A stretch of 64,000 nucleotides of DNA from an uncultured Bacteroides sp. (GCF_958445495.1 NZ_CAUCSQ010000005.1:68624-132623); one strand, 5' to 3'; shown: positions 35,772-44,865, counted from the first letter of the stretch. Translations and numbers: made by a program. The notes: generated by a model not told the origin, from the sequence alone.

Positions 35772-36428
35772 TCAGCCTCGCACGGCCTTCCAGACAGTAG
35801 CTGCGATAACTGCCCCCGCCAAAGGAGCCACGATAAATACCCAAAGCTGCTCCAGAGCTGTACCACCTGCAAATATTGCAGGTCCGATGCTCCGTGCCGG
35901 ATTTACGGACGTCCCCGTCAATGGGATACAAACAATATGAACCAATACTAAAGCCAACCCGATAGCCAATCCGGCAAGACCCAGGTTGTTATTTCTTGAA
36001 TCCGTACAACCCAGTACCACCAGTACGAAAACAAACGTAAAGACAGCTTCTGCCACCAACGCGCCCGCCAGATGAGATTCGCCAAAACTGTTGGCACCCG
36101 TTCCCTCTAACCCCATCATACCAGTAACCACACACAAAATGGCGGAACCTAGAACACCACCTATCACCTGGGCAAGGATATACACCCCAGCTTCCGACGC
36201 CGGCATTCTGCCGCTCAACCATACACCTACTGTAACAGCAGGATTGATATGACAACCGGATATCGTACCGATTGTATAAGCCATCGCCACCACCGACAAC
36301 CCGAAAGCAAAAGCTATGGTAAGAACGGCAGCCACGGAAATAGCCCCTCCATTCATAACGGCAGCGCCGCAACCCATCAACACTAATACCATCGTACCGA
36401 GCATTTCAACCAAAAACTTATTTCTCAT
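35772..36428 (-). CDS. aqpZ: Aquaporin (MIP family, AqpZ-like)
   Basis: A 218-residue inner membrane channel with six helices and both half-helix motifs, GCHINPAVTVGVW and TSVNPARSIGPAIF, i.e. two NPA boxes. The short length, the SVNPARS context and the lack of the glycerol-type Asp after the second NPA point to a water channel (AqpZ) rather than a glycerol facilitator. The ATG at 36428 lies 169 bp from the HU gene. The intergenic space holds a 12-bp inverted repeat that may control it. Confidence 0.93.
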   Translation of the reverse strand: MRNKFLVEMLGTMVLVLMGCGAAVMNGGAISVAAVLTIAFAFGLSVVAMAYTIGTISGCHINPAVTVGVWLSGRMPASEAGVYILAQVIGGVLGSAILCVVTGMMGLEGTGANSFGESHLAGALVAEAVFTFVFVLVVLGCTDSRNNNLGLAGLAIGLALVLVHIVCIPLTGTSVNPARSIGPAIFAGGTALEQLWVFIVAPLAGAVIAATVWKAVRG

Positions 36429-36463
36429 TGTATATTATTTAATCGTTGCACATCATTTAAAGA

Positions 36464-36562
36464 AAGACCGTTTGCATAACCTATACAAAACCCCATATCC
36501 ATAATAAAAAACGAACTTTATGTACTACCAATATATAGTATGGCTGGTCGGCAAACGGTCTT
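36464..36562. repeat. 12-bp inverted repeat flanking 75 bp upstream of the aquaporin gene
   Basis: aagaccgtttgc (36464-36475) and gcaaacggtctt (36551-36562) are exact complements separated by 75 AT-rich bases. The spacing is too long for a terminator and is of the kind seen at invertible promoters. No TAnnTTTG box is obvious on either strand inside it. Confidence 0.55.
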
Positions 36563-36597
36563 GATTTATAGATAAAGCCTAAGTTAGTAGAAGATTA

Positions 36598-36864
36598 TTA
36601 TAATAATTCAAGCTTCGCACCCGGTCTGAACCTCACGACCTGCTTTGAAGGAATTACGATTTTCTCTTTCGTCCTCGGATTATATCCCCCACGCGCAGCA
36701 CGTTTCTTTACCGAGAAAGAACCGAAACCTATTAAAACCACAGGCTCTTTTTTACAAAGAGCTTCCGTTATGGATTCCAGTACTCCATCCAATACCTTTT
36801 CAGCCTCCTTCTGGCTGATACCCTTTTTCTGTGCCACAGAGGCAACCAATTCTCTTTTGTTCAT
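36598..36864 (-). CDS. HU-family DNA-binding protein
   Basis: An 88-residue histone-like protein with the full HU fold: helix pair (NKRELVASVAQKKGISQKEA), VLIGFGSFSVKKRAARGGYNPRT and the KEKIVIPSKQVVRFRPG signature. It bends DNA non-specifically as a homodimer and can assist site-specific recombination. It follows the DUF5106 gene after 25 bp, so both are probably transcribed from promoter module (d). Confidence 0.96.
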   Translation of the reverse strand: MNKRELVASVAQKKGISQKEAEKVLDGVLESITEALCKKEPVVLIGFGSFSVKKRAARGGYNPRTKEKIVIPSKQVVRFRPGAKLELL

Positions 36865-36889
36865 AATAAATTATCGTTTTAATTTTTGT

Positions 36890-37819
36890 TTACAGTGCAG
36901 AATCCAAATATGCCAAAGCATACTCCAACGCTACATCTTTTAATACCACTTTCTTGTCCCGGTTCAACACATAAAAGGAAGGCATCGCCTTTACGTCATA
37001 CAAATTCTTTCTCACCACCTCACCCTCCGGGCTATAACCGTTAATCCAATGTCCAGGAAAGTCATTCATCTTTTCCTTCCACGCCTCCACATCATCATCG
37101 GGATATATAGCCATTATCTTCAATCGCCGACAGCTAGACACCGGCGAATCCGCCAACATTCGTGACGCCTCCCGACAATTCTCGCAATCCGGGTCGTAGA
37201 AGAACAGCAATACATATTCGCTTTCCACTTCCGACAGCCTCCCGGTCCGCCCGCTTCCGTCTCCATAACTGAAATCGGCAGCCACACTTCCTGGACGGTT
37301 CTTCAACGCCATCTTCAATCGGAATTCACCCGTCATGACATCCTCCGTCCGTGCGGAAGGCAACTTCACCAGAATCTCCAGAAACGGAATATACAAATCC
37401 TCGTTACGATAAGGAGAATTGGGTTCATACAGATATTTTCCAAACAAGTCAATGATGAAATTTTGTATGTCCCAATTCTGTGAAGCGCGCTTTATGAGAA
37501 TCTCCATACTTTCTTTCACTGTTGCGGCAGGAAGATTATCCAGTAACAATATGTAATTCGCAAACGCCTGTTCCGAAATGTCCGGCTTATGAATCAGCGA
37601 CGTATCTTGAAAATCGAAATAGTCCCAATAATGTTCGGAAAGATAGATACTACGTTCTGCAGGGCCGTTTATCGCATTAGGAATGTCAGGTAATCTGAAA
37701 GTCACCGTACTGTCCGCCACTCTTCCGCCGGTAACAGAAACCGGCCGTCCACCGCAGCATGTCATAAATGCCGCCACGATAATTCCCGTACTTATTTTAA
37801 AGTAAAATTTCAAAACCAT
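36890..37819 (-). CDS. DUF5106/thioredoxin-like lipoprotein
   Basis: A 309-residue lipoprotein with signal sequence and a double Cys lipobox region (VAAFMTCCGG). The N-terminal half (about 40-165) is a helical DUF5106-like domain; the C-terminal half (about 175-305) is thioredoxin-like, with LLFFYDPDCENCREASRML. Its CxxC motif is CENC, followed by the cis-Pro stretch VKAMPSFYVLNRDKKVVLKD. It probably acts in the periplasm on disulfides or as a sensor. I start it at the ATG at 37819, as the frame to 37834 opens with TTG. It is the first gene before HU. Confidence 0.83.
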   Translation of the reverse strand: MVLKFYFKISTGIIVAAFMTCCGGRPVSVTGGRVADSTVTFRLPDIPNAINGPAERSIYLSEHYWDYFDFQDTSLIHKPDISEQAFANYILLLDNLPAATVKESMEILIKRASQNWDIQNFIIDLFGKYLYEPNSPYRNEDLYIPFLEILVKLPSARTEDVMTGEFRLKMALKNRPGSVAADFSYGDGSGRTGRLSEVESEYVLLFFYDPDCENCREASRMLADSPVSSCRRLKIMAIYPDDDVEAWKEKMNDFPGHWINGYSPEGEVVRKNLYDVKAMPSFYVLNRDKKVVLKDVALEYALAYLDSAL

Positions 37820-37916
37820 TGTTCCAATAACCAAATAATCAAACTACCGAATAATTGAATCATCTCCTAAAGGATAAACGAATTATCAGACAAATGGATA
37901 ATCAAATCATTGAATC
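37820..37916 (-). repeat. Leader with ~11-12-bp degenerate repeats before the DUF5106 gene
   Basis: Between the promoter module and the ATG the sequence is made of recurring blocks such as ggataatcaaat, ggataaacgaatt and cgaataattgaatc at steps of about 11-13 bases. It resembles the arrays at 7428 and 50400. Confidence 0.5.
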
Positions 37917-37986
37917 CGTTGCAAAATACGGGTTATTTATCCACATTACCGTTAACATTAAATACGAAAATATTCTCACTTCATAC
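37917..37986 (-). promoter_or_regulatory. 70-bp promoter module, copy (d), for DUF5106-HU
   Basis: It aligns without gaps to copies (a)-(c): GAATATTTTCGTATTTAATG, then GTGGATAAATAACCCGTA and TTTTGCAACG. It points to the minus strand, 97 bp before the ATG at 37819. Confidence 0.65.
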
Positions 37987-38068
37987 GGCAGGATATTATT
38001 TCCGTCCAACTTCACCCTACCTATAAACAAAACATACAATATCTATTACATTTTGTACATTTTTATAA

Positions 38069-38099
38069 TTGTATTCTAGAAAGATAAACCGTAGCTTTG
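38069..38099 (+). promoter_or_regulatory. Orphan promoter pointing toward the capsule operon 3' end
   Basis: TTG (38069-38071), a 20-bp spacer and TAGCTTTG (38092-38099) make a textbook Bacteroides promoter on the plus strand. No supported gene follows on that strand: there is only a 19-codon frame from 38125, then the antisense of the cpsB-like gene from 38310. The other sequence in 37987-38309 shows nothing I can name. Confidence 0.55.
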
Positions 38100-38309
38100 C
38101 AGAAAATTGAAAGAAAAACATCACATGCCACAGAAGCATTTATGCCCCACGTCCCAAACAAGCAGTCTTACACCTTACCGCTAAACATTTCCGACTGATG
38201 AAGTTTTAAACTATGAGGCAACCATAACACTATTCATTTGACATTCTCGGATTCAGTTACAAGTCAATTTATAATCTGTATTCTGTGTTCCAATATGTTC
38301 CGATTACAG

Positions 38310-39095
38310 TCATTTCCCGTCATTCATCCTCTCCATTTTCTCTTCTCCATCAAACTGGATATTCTCGTTATTCTCCAGTAATCTCCGTACATTATCCAAC
38401 TGTTTGCGCGAAAGCTCCAACTGGCGGATTACCCTTGCATATCCCTCGTAGCGATGGATGTCGAAACCCGCAAAATCATACATTCCCTGTTTCAGGAGAC
38501 GTACAGCATCTTTTTGGGGATACCGCCCGTAATAACCATGAAGCGACGGTATGTTGAGCTGGAAGAGGCATCCCCTCTCCTTCCACCGCCTGTAGTCTGA
38601 CTCTTCCATATAGGCATAGCGTTCGGGATGGGCGATGACGGGGATATATCCCGCGCTGAAAATATCTTCGAGCATCTCTTCTAATCCGGGAGGAGGCATC
38701 AGTGCGGCAGTCTCCACCAGCAGTAGCCTCCTGCCATCCCACTCACCTAACGGCAGCATTTCCCCTTTCAGATGACTGCCGAAAGAGACATCCAACATAT
38801 ATTCCGACGCGAGAAAAAGCTCCATCCTGCCGGAATAGTCATTGCAGAATTTCCTGAATTGCCCTTTGAGCGATGTTACCGGGGCATTGTTGAAATCCAT
38901 CATCGTATGGGGAGTCATACAAATGCGGTGCACACCCACATCCCTCTCCATAAACCGGAGTAACTGGAGCGCGTCTTCCTTCGTCTCTACCCCGTCATCC
39001 ACATCCGGCAATATGTGACAATGCATCTCGGTCATTCCTTTCCAGACCTCGTTATCCATCAAATTGAATGTACGTTCAAACCAAAATGAAACCAT
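38310..39095 (-). CDS. Tyrosine-protein phosphatase, PHP domain (CpsB/YwqE type)
   Basis: A 261-residue PHP-family phosphatase that removes phosphate from the tyrosine kinase of capsule assembly. Metal-binding motifs seen are TEMHCHILPDVDDG, MTPHTMMD, PVIAHPERY and GFDIHRY. The gene lies 13 bp after the Wzc-like kinase, its expected substrate, and closes the operon. The start is uncertain: ATG at 39095 or 39059 (MDNEVWKGMTEMHCH). Compared with CpsB the first motif has MHCH instead of the usual IHSH, still with both histidines. Confidence 0.9.
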   Translation of the reverse strand: MVSFWFERTFNLMDNEVWKGMTEMHCHILPDVDDGVETKEDALQLLRFMERDVGVHRICMTPHTMMDFNNAPVTSLKGQFRKFCNDYSGRMELFLASEYMLDVSFGSHLKGEMLPLGEWDGRRLLLVETAALMPPPGLEEMLEDIFSAGYIPVIAHPERYAYMEESDYRRWKERGCLFQLNIPSLHGYYGRYPQKDAVRLLKQGMYDFAGFDIHRYEGYARVIRQLELSRKQLDNVRRLLENNENIQFDGEEKMERMNDGK

Positions 39096-39108
39096 GATAC
39101 TCGCTGCT

Positions 39109-41493
39109 TTATGCTTTTTTGACTTTCTTCCTTATCCGTGACAGGAATCCTTTTTTCTTTTCTTCATTCCCATAACCGTAGCCATACCCATAGCCGTAAC
39201 CATAGCCATAGCCTCTGTTCCGCCTGCTCGTACCGTTGAGCACAACCGCCATATTAGTCAGTTTATGTTCCTGATACAAGCGTTCGAGTTCGGGTAACTG
39301 ACGACGGTCCAGCTTCCCGGCACGCACAATAAACATCGTCACATCGGAAATCCGGTTGACAATAGAGGCATCCGCCACCACCCCTACAGGCACGCCGTCA
39401 AGAATGATGTAGTCATATCGTTTACGGAGTTCAGCCATCAAGTCGTCCAGTCTCCTGCTCAACAGCAATTCCGCCGGATTGGGGGCGATTACCCCTATCG
39501 GAATCAAATCGAGACCCTCGCAGAACCCGTTCTTCAAAATGATATCATCCATCCCCACCGACAAATCGGACAAATAGTGCGCCATGCCCTTCACATGCCT
39601 GACGCGAACCATTGCGCTCAACGTCCCCTTGCGGAGGTCCATGTCCAAAATGAGCGTCTTCTTGTCAGTCTGTATGAAACTCGCTGCCAAGTTGATAGCG
39701 ACAAATGTCTTACCGGCTCCCACGTTAAACGAGGTCAAGGTAATCACCTTCTGTTCCTGCGCCTGTAATGCCAGAAACCCCAAGTTGGTACGGAGAATGC
39801 GGAATGATTCCGACAAGGCGTCACGTCCACGGGCACGTACCACGATGTCACGCACTTCATTCACTTGTTCCTGCGCCTGGGGAATTTCCGCCAGGAACGG
39901 GGCACTGACAAAATCTTCTATCTCCTTGCGGTTGTGCACGCGCGTGTCCAAGATAAGTATCAGCAAAAAGATAATGGTCGGGACAACCAGCCCGCATCCT
40001 ACTCCCAACAGCAACTTTTTGTAGCGGTTCGGGTAGACAGGAGCATCGCTTCCCGACGCCGGGTCGATAACACGGGCATTATTGTCTACCATAGCTTGGT
40101 TGAGTGCATTCTCTTCCCGCTTGTTGAGCAGAAATATATACAGGGATTCTTTCACTTTCTGCTGCCGTTCTACAGAGAGCATCTCACGCTGTTTGCGGGG
40201 AACTGTCTGTACCTTCTGCCTCGCCATACTCTCCTGGCGAACAAAGTCTTTCTCTTTTAATGCTAAGCTGACCGACAAGTTGTCCACCGCACGATAGATG
40301 TTCCGGCGCATGGCCTGTAAAGAACGGTTCAACTCTTGCACTACCGGATGGTTGCTCCCACTCCCAGTTATCAGCCGGTTGCGTTTCAGCAATGTCTCGT
40401 TATAACGGGCTATCTGGTTTTCGATATTGAGGTCGGTCAGCCCGATGTTGCTGGGAATCAGTTCATCCGTCTTGGTAGCGTCCTGCAGGTATTTCTTGAT
40501 AAAACTCACAAGTTGTAACTGAGTCTGTAACTCTTTGAGTAGTGACTCGTACTGCCGGCTATCCGACACGTACATGCCTGCCGCCGTATTGATGTCTCCC
40601 CATTCACTCGCCCTCTTCATCACTTCAATGTCCGTCTCCACATTGCCCAGTTCCTTTTCTATGATTCCAAGTCTTTCCTTGATGAACTCTGCCGTATTGA
40701 CCGCAATCCGGTTTTTGTCCTCGATGGCTTCTTCATTGTATACGGCAATCAGCATGTTTAGTACGTCGGTAGCCCGCAAGGGCGAAAAGTCGTTCATAGT
40801 GATATTCAGTAATGCCGCATCTTCGTCCATCTGTTTTATCAACAGATTGGAAAGATAGAAATCGACCATCCTTTCACGAGGGCTCTTGCTGACCCGTATC
40901 GGCTGTCCGAAACAATCCGGCGTGTAATTCTCTGCCGCGAATACGGCAAGTTTTCCCAATGGTGTCCCGACCGTATCATTGAGATGGACTGTCATGATTT
41001 TTTTCTCTCCGCGGGAGAAGTCGGAAAGCTCTGCCTCCCGATTATTTTTCGGGGTTACCGTTAATGTCAACGCCGCTTCCGGTCCTGCCCCGACGAACGA
41101 CACGCGCACAGGGGCCGCCGTATATAGCTCTTTCCGGCGCAGGCCGTCACGTACCGCATAGCTCACATCGGCACGCAAGCGGTCGATTACTCGGCGCATC
41201 AGCTCTTTCGAGCGAAACTGTAACAGTTCGTTCGCCATATTGACTTGTCCCAAAAAATCGTTGTAACGGTTCATGCGTATCGTAGACTGCGAATTAGCGG
41301 GAGTTTTAATCATGACGGTCGCCGAGCGGTTATAAACGTATGAAGTTTTGCTGTAATTGTACCAGAAGTATCCGCCGAACAGCAAAACGGAAAAAACATA
41401 CCACTTCCAATAAGAAAGCAGATACATAAATATATCGACCAGATTGACGTTTTTTTCTTCTTCAGTCAGAAATTTGGTTTCTTGTTTTCCCAT
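39109..41493 (-). CDS. Polysaccharide co-polymerase / tyrosine autokinase (Wzc-like)
   Basis: A 794-residue BY-kinase fused to a Wzz-type chain-length domain. It has a membrane helix at about 31-47, a periplasmic Wzz/GNVR domain with long coiled coils (about 250-440), a second helix at about 494-515, and a cytoplasmic kinase. Walker A is at 590-596 (NVGAGKT), A' at about 614 (LILDMDLRKG) and B at about 695 (YDYIILDG). The C-terminal tyrosine cluster is seven Gly-Tyr pairs (761-774), the autophosphorylation tail. It controls polymer length and export together with the Wza-like protein upstream and the phosphatase downstream. Confidence 0.95.
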   Translation of the reverse strand: MGKQETKFLTEEEKNVNLVDIFMYLLSYWKWYVFSVLLFGGYFWYNYSKTSYVYNRSATVMIKTPANSQSTIRMNRYNDFLGQVNMANELLQFRSKELMRRVIDRLRADVSYAVRDGLRRKELYTAAPVRVSFVGAGPEAALTLTVTPKNNREAELSDFSRGEKKIMTVHLNDTVGTPLGKLAVFAAENYTPDCFGQPIRVSKSPRERMVDFYLSNLLIKQMDEDAALLNITMNDFSPLRATDVLNMLIAVYNEEAIEDKNRIAVNTAEFIKERLGIIEKELGNVETDIEVMKRASEWGDINTAAGMYVSDSRQYESLLKELQTQLQLVSFIKKYLQDATKTDELIPSNIGLTDLNIENQIARYNETLLKRNRLITGSGSNHPVVQELNRSLQAMRRNIYRAVDNLSVSLALKEKDFVRQESMARQKVQTVPRKQREMLSVERQQKVKESLYIFLLNKREENALNQAMVDNNARVIDPASGSDAPVYPNRYKKLLLGVGCGLVVPTIIFLLILILDTRVHNRKEIEDFVSAPFLAEIPQAQEQVNEVRDIVVRARGRDALSESFRILRTNLGFLALQAQEQKVITLTSFNVGAGKTFVAINLAASFIQTDKKTLILDMDLRKGTLSAMVRVRHVKGMAHYLSDLSVGMDDIILKNGFCEGLDLIPIGVIAPNPAELLLSRRLDDLMAELRKRYDYIILDGVPVGVVADASIVNRISDVTMFIVRAGKLDRRQLPELERLYQEHKLTNMAVVLNGTSRRNRGYGYGYGYGYGYGYGNEEKKKGFLSRIRKKVKKA
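39170..39212 (-). repeat. 6-bp tandem repeat coding for the Gly-Tyr tail of Wzc
   Basis: Seven copies of GGnTAy code for the seven Gly-Tyr pairs. Slippage by whole units would keep the frame and change the number of phosphorylatable tyrosines. Confidence 0.8.
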
Positions 41494-41513
41494 TTTTTCA
41501 ATCTCTTAGTTAA

Positions 41514-42311
41514 CTATTTCAACAAAATGCCTAGTGAAATGGCAGAGGTAATGACACCGAGTATCAGGCTGAAGAAACCCAGTGTACGTTCTTCTTTCAC
41601 GGTGGCTTCTGCAAACTTCGGTTGCACGTACACGATATCGTTCTGCCGCAGGTAGTAGCAAGGGGAATAAAATATGTCCGTAGAGCGGACGTCGTGCATG
41701 TACATCCGGCGTTCGTCCCCTTCTTCACGGATGACCGCCACTTTGTCCATCGTCGCATTCGGCGAAAGCCCTTTCGCCCTGGTGATGGCTTCGAGCAGGG
41801 TGATACGACTGTCTTTCACTTCCAACACTCCGGGATTGACGACAGCTCCCATCACAGTTACTTTGAAATTCAATATGTCGACAAACACCAAGGGATCGCT
41901 AATCAAGTTTTCGCTCGTCAAACGTTCTTTTATCAGGTTTGCCACTTGCTTACGGGTCAAGTCTGCCACTTTCAGTTTGCCGAGGATGGGAAATTCGATG
42001 CAACCGTTCAAATCAACAGTATATCCTTTTTCCTCTCCAACGGTACGAGCGGGAGAAGTAACTTCTCCCGTGTCCGTCACCCGGTAAGTTTCTCCTGTAG
42101 AGATGTTGAAAGGAGCTGCCAGCTCCGGATTCCGGGAATTCACGACAATACTGAGGCGGTCGTCACGTTGGACGGTCATGTCCGCCTGCACATTCATCTG
42201 ATAAGAGTAGTCCTCCCGCATGTTTTCCAAGCAAACCATCTTTTTCGTGTTGATGCAGGAAGACAACACGAAAAGCATTAAAAAAATTCCAACAAATGTC
42301 ATTTTCTTCAT
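41514..42311 (-). CDS. Polysaccharide export lipoprotein (Wza/BexD-like)
   Basis: A 265-residue outer membrane export protein: lipoprotein signal (MLFVLSSCINTKK), a polysaccharide-export domain (about 45-150, with VQRDDRLSIVVNSRNPELA and GEVTSPARTV near YTVDLNGCIEFPILG), and one SLBB domain (about 155-235, VTVMGAVVNPGVLEV). A C-terminal membrane helix (FFSLILGVITSAISLGILL) follows. The final helix would form the outer membrane ring as in Wza. It starts four bases before the stop of the HprK-like gene (ATGA overlap), and Wzc follows after 20 bp. Confidence 0.93.
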   Translation of the reverse strand: MKKMTFVGIFLMLFVLSSCINTKKMVCLENMREDYSYQMNVQADMTVQRDDRLSIVVNSRNPELAAPFNISTGETYRVTDTGEVTSPARTVGEEKGYTVDLNGCIEFPILGKLKVADLTRKQVANLIKERLTSENLISDPLVFVDILNFKVTVMGAVVNPGVLEVKDSRITLLEAITRAKGLSPNATMDKVAVIREEGDERRMYMHDVRSTDIFYSPCYYLRQNDIVYVQPKFAEATVKEERTLGFFSLILGVITSAISLGILLK

Positions 42312-43216
42312 ACTATTATTCTATTTTGTTTCTTGATTATTTCGTGATAGCACAAGTGTACCGCAGCTTCGTCCGGCAAACATTCCAGATTACCTACCGG
42401 CACTTTCCGTACGACTTCTTCGAGTAGGTCGCCCAACGCCGTAAACAGGCTATCGTTCCACCGCATGGAGGAGCAACCGGGGAGCAGGATAAGCAGCGCC
42501 TCTTTCCCTGTCTTCCAGAGGAAACGGTTAGCGGATGCCTGTTCCAAGCGAACAAACGCTGCCAGTTCTGCTTTCTTGCTCTTATAACAGGGGGTTTTGC
42601 CACTCCAGGGCGTACCGTAAATGTAGACTTTCCCGTCTCCGCCGATGCCAACCGCCGGATTGTCGTCATTCAATAATTCCGTCTGTCCGATGTACTGCAG
42701 CCACAGGGAACTGTGCGTACTTTTTCCCGTACCGCTCTTGCCGAGGAAAGCGTAGCCTTTTCCCTGCCTGAACACAACGGAAGCGTGTATTAGAAAAGTA
42801 CGACAAAGCACGGCGGACTGGGCGAAAAGTATCATCAGGAAGGCATTCAACGCTTCGCCAGACAACTGTCCGGAACGTCCGATATAGGCATAGGCCTCAG
42901 TAAAACTCCGGTTGCATATCATCCTGTAACTTTCTTCCGCAGGACGTACCTGGAGGTTGACGATGTACAGTCCGTTCATCTCATATAATTGGAGGTGTTC
43001 GCCCAAAACGTGCGAAAACTCTGTCAGTAGCGTTCCTGCGGACAGGTTGACCATTATCCGGTCTGTCGATACACCCAGTTTGCAAAGTGATTTCCTATTC
43101 CTGGACTTTTTTTCTTCAAAACCGGTAAACGAGGGCAGCAAACTTTTCCACTCTGTTCCACCGGGCAGGGACAGCTTGAGCCGCTGTTCCGCTATAAGGA
43201 AACATACATTTTCCAT
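42308..43216 (-). CDS. HPr kinase-like protein (HprK-related)
   Basis: A 302-residue protein whose C-terminal half is an HprK/PEP-carboxykinase-like kinase with the P-loop FLGKSGTGKSTHSSLWL and the second acidic motif LLNDDNPAVG, followed by GTPWSGKTP. The N-terminal half (about 1-110) is not recognised. Related enzymes accompany PqqD-like proteins in polysaccharide and peptide-modification clusters, and similar kinases phosphorylate lasso peptides. The neighbours here (ABC exporter, NTP_transf_5, PqqD, S26 peptidase) form that kind of set. The substrate is unknown. ATGA overlap with the export gene. Confidence 0.8.
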   Translation of the reverse strand: MENVCFLIAEQRLKLSLPGGTEWKSLLPSFTGFEEKKSRNRKSLCKLGVSTDRIMVNLSAGTLLTEFSHVLGEHLQLYEMNGLYIVNLQVRPAEESYRMICNRSFTEAYAYIGRSGQLSGEALNAFLMILFAQSAVLCRTFLIHASVVFRQGKGYAFLGKSGTGKSTHSSLWLQYIGQTELLNDDNPAVGIGGDGKVYIYGTPWSGKTPCYKSKKAELAAFVRLEQASANRFLWKTGKEALLILLPGCSSMRWNDSLFTALGDLLEEVVRKVPVGNLECLPDEAAVHLCYHEIIKKQNRIIV

Positions 43217-43242
43217 TTCTTGAATATGATTGGTTATCTTTT

Positions 43243-44865
43243 TTATTCTAGCCTGATGAGTTGCGGACAGACTGCCACCAAACGGGGGTCATGGGTTACA
43301 AAAATTAGTATTTTGTCCCGTCCGGCATGCAGGAGATTCGTCACCAGGCGGTCTGCCGTGGTGGTATCCAGTGCGGATGTGGCTTCGTCCAGCAGCCATA
43401 CATCTCCTCCGCTAAGCAATGCTCTGGCGACGGCAATGCGTTGCGCCTGCCCTTCCGAGAGCCCGTGCCCATACTCTCCTATTTTTGTATCGATGCCTTG
43501 CGGCAAGGTGTAGACAAAGCTGGCGCATGCCAGCGCCAGTGTCTCTTCCAGTTTCCGATCAGATGCGGAAGGATCTGCCATGAGCAGATTTTCCCGGATG
43601 GTTCCGCAAAACAGGGTATTTCCTTGGGGGACATAGGAGAAGCTGACGCGCGTGTGAGGCGTTACCGCTATTTTCCTGCCGCCCGTCACGATGTACAGTT
43701 CTCCTGCTTCGGGTTTCACCAGAGCGAGCATCAGGCGTATCAGAGTGGTCTTGCCTTTTCCTGTGGCGCCGACCACGGCTACCGGAACACCGGGACATAT
43801 CTTTACACTTAACCCACTTATCACCGGACGGTCACCATAACGGAATGAGAGAGAATGTAGCTCAATACAGTCTATCGGCGTAATCCGTACCGGTTGCGTC
43901 TCTGCTTCCGTCTCTCCTTCGCCCAGCTCCATTAACCGGTCTAACGCCGTACGACAGCGGATGGCGGCGGGGACAAAAGCGATGATGGCAAGCACGGGGG
44001 CTTGTATCTTCCCGACTAACTGGAGAAAGGCTGTCAGCGTGCCGAAAGAGATGAGACCGGCATGCAACTGGTATATCCCCCAGACAAAAGCAAGCAGGTA
44101 TCCGCCGTTGAAGGTGAACTTCAATCCTGACTGTGTAAGGAGGGAGAAACGCAACAACTTGTCTTTCAGGACGATTATGTTTGATTGTGTTGTTTCATAC
44201 CGTTTTTTCCGCACATAGGACAATCCTAACGCACGAATCAACAGGCGTTGTTTCAGATTTTCCTGTAAAACGGTTCCCAACGCACTTTCTTTGTCTTTCA
44301 CTTCTCTGTCCAACTTTCTCATTCTCCGGTAGTAGAGTTTAGAGAATAGGAAAAGCGGAGAGACGGCCAGAATCATTCCGGCAAGGCGAGGGTCCATCAC
44401 CCAAAGAAATCCCCAGGAGGCAAGCAGACGGATACCAGTGACGCAAAGATTTGGGAAGGCGGCGGTTATCATCTGCACCGCTTCCCGACTGTCGGAGGTC
44501 ATCCGTACCAATAAGTCACCTACGTGCCAGCGTTTCGTATTTTCCCACACGGCTTGCATCTGCGATACCAACAACAAGTCTTGCAGGCGTACTGTCACAC
44601 GCATTCTTACCCGTTCGCACACATAGGCGGCATACTGTCCGCTTACGATTCCGAGCAGGACGGAGGAGAGCATAAGGCAGACGGTTGCCTGCAAAGTTCC
44701 TGGCGTGTCTCTCGCGGCAATATCTACTGCCCGTTTTGTCCAGTAGATGAAAGAGAGTCCTGACACCAGGCTCACTATCTGGAGTGTCATGCAACAACCT
44801 ATTTTCAGCCGGTGACCTTCCAGTAGTTTCCAGATCCATTTGAGTTGTTCTCTGACACTATACAT
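43243..44865 (-). CDS. ABC exporter (half-transporter with fused ATPase)
   Basis: A 540-residue exporter: six membrane helices (about 15-310) then an ATPase domain with Walker A VVGATGKGKTTLI, Q-loop YVPQGNTLF, signature LSEGQAQRIA, Walker B VWLLDEATSALD and the switch His in FVTHDPR. It has no N-terminal C39 peptidase domain. In this setting it could export a modified peptide or glycan. It overlaps the end of the nucleotidyltransferase gene by 8 bases and lies 26 bp before the HprK-like gene. Confidence 0.92.
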   Translation of the reverse strand: MYSVREQLKWIWKLLEGHRLKIGCCMTLQIVSLVSGLSFIYWTKRAVDIAARDTPGTLQATVCLMLSSVLLGIVSGQYAAYVCERVRMRVTVRLQDLLLVSQMQAVWENTKRWHVGDLLVRMTSDSREAVQMITAAFPNLCVTGIRLLASWGFLWVMDPRLAGMILAVSPLFLFSKLYYRRMRKLDREVKDKESALGTVLQENLKQRLLIRALGLSYVRKKRYETTQSNIIVLKDKLLRFSLLTQSGLKFTFNGGYLLAFVWGIYQLHAGLISFGTLTAFLQLVGKIQAPVLAIIAFVPAAIRCRTALDRLMELGEGETEAETQPVRITPIDCIELHSLSFRYGDRPVISGLSVKICPGVPVAVVGATGKGKTTLIRLMLALVKPEAGELYIVTGGRKIAVTPHTRVSFSYVPQGNTLFCGTIRENLLMADPSASDRKLEETLALACASFVYTLPQGIDTKIGEYGHGLSEGQAQRIAVARALLSGGDVWLLDEATSALDTTTADRLVTNLLHAGRDKILIFVTHDPRLVAVCPQLIRLE

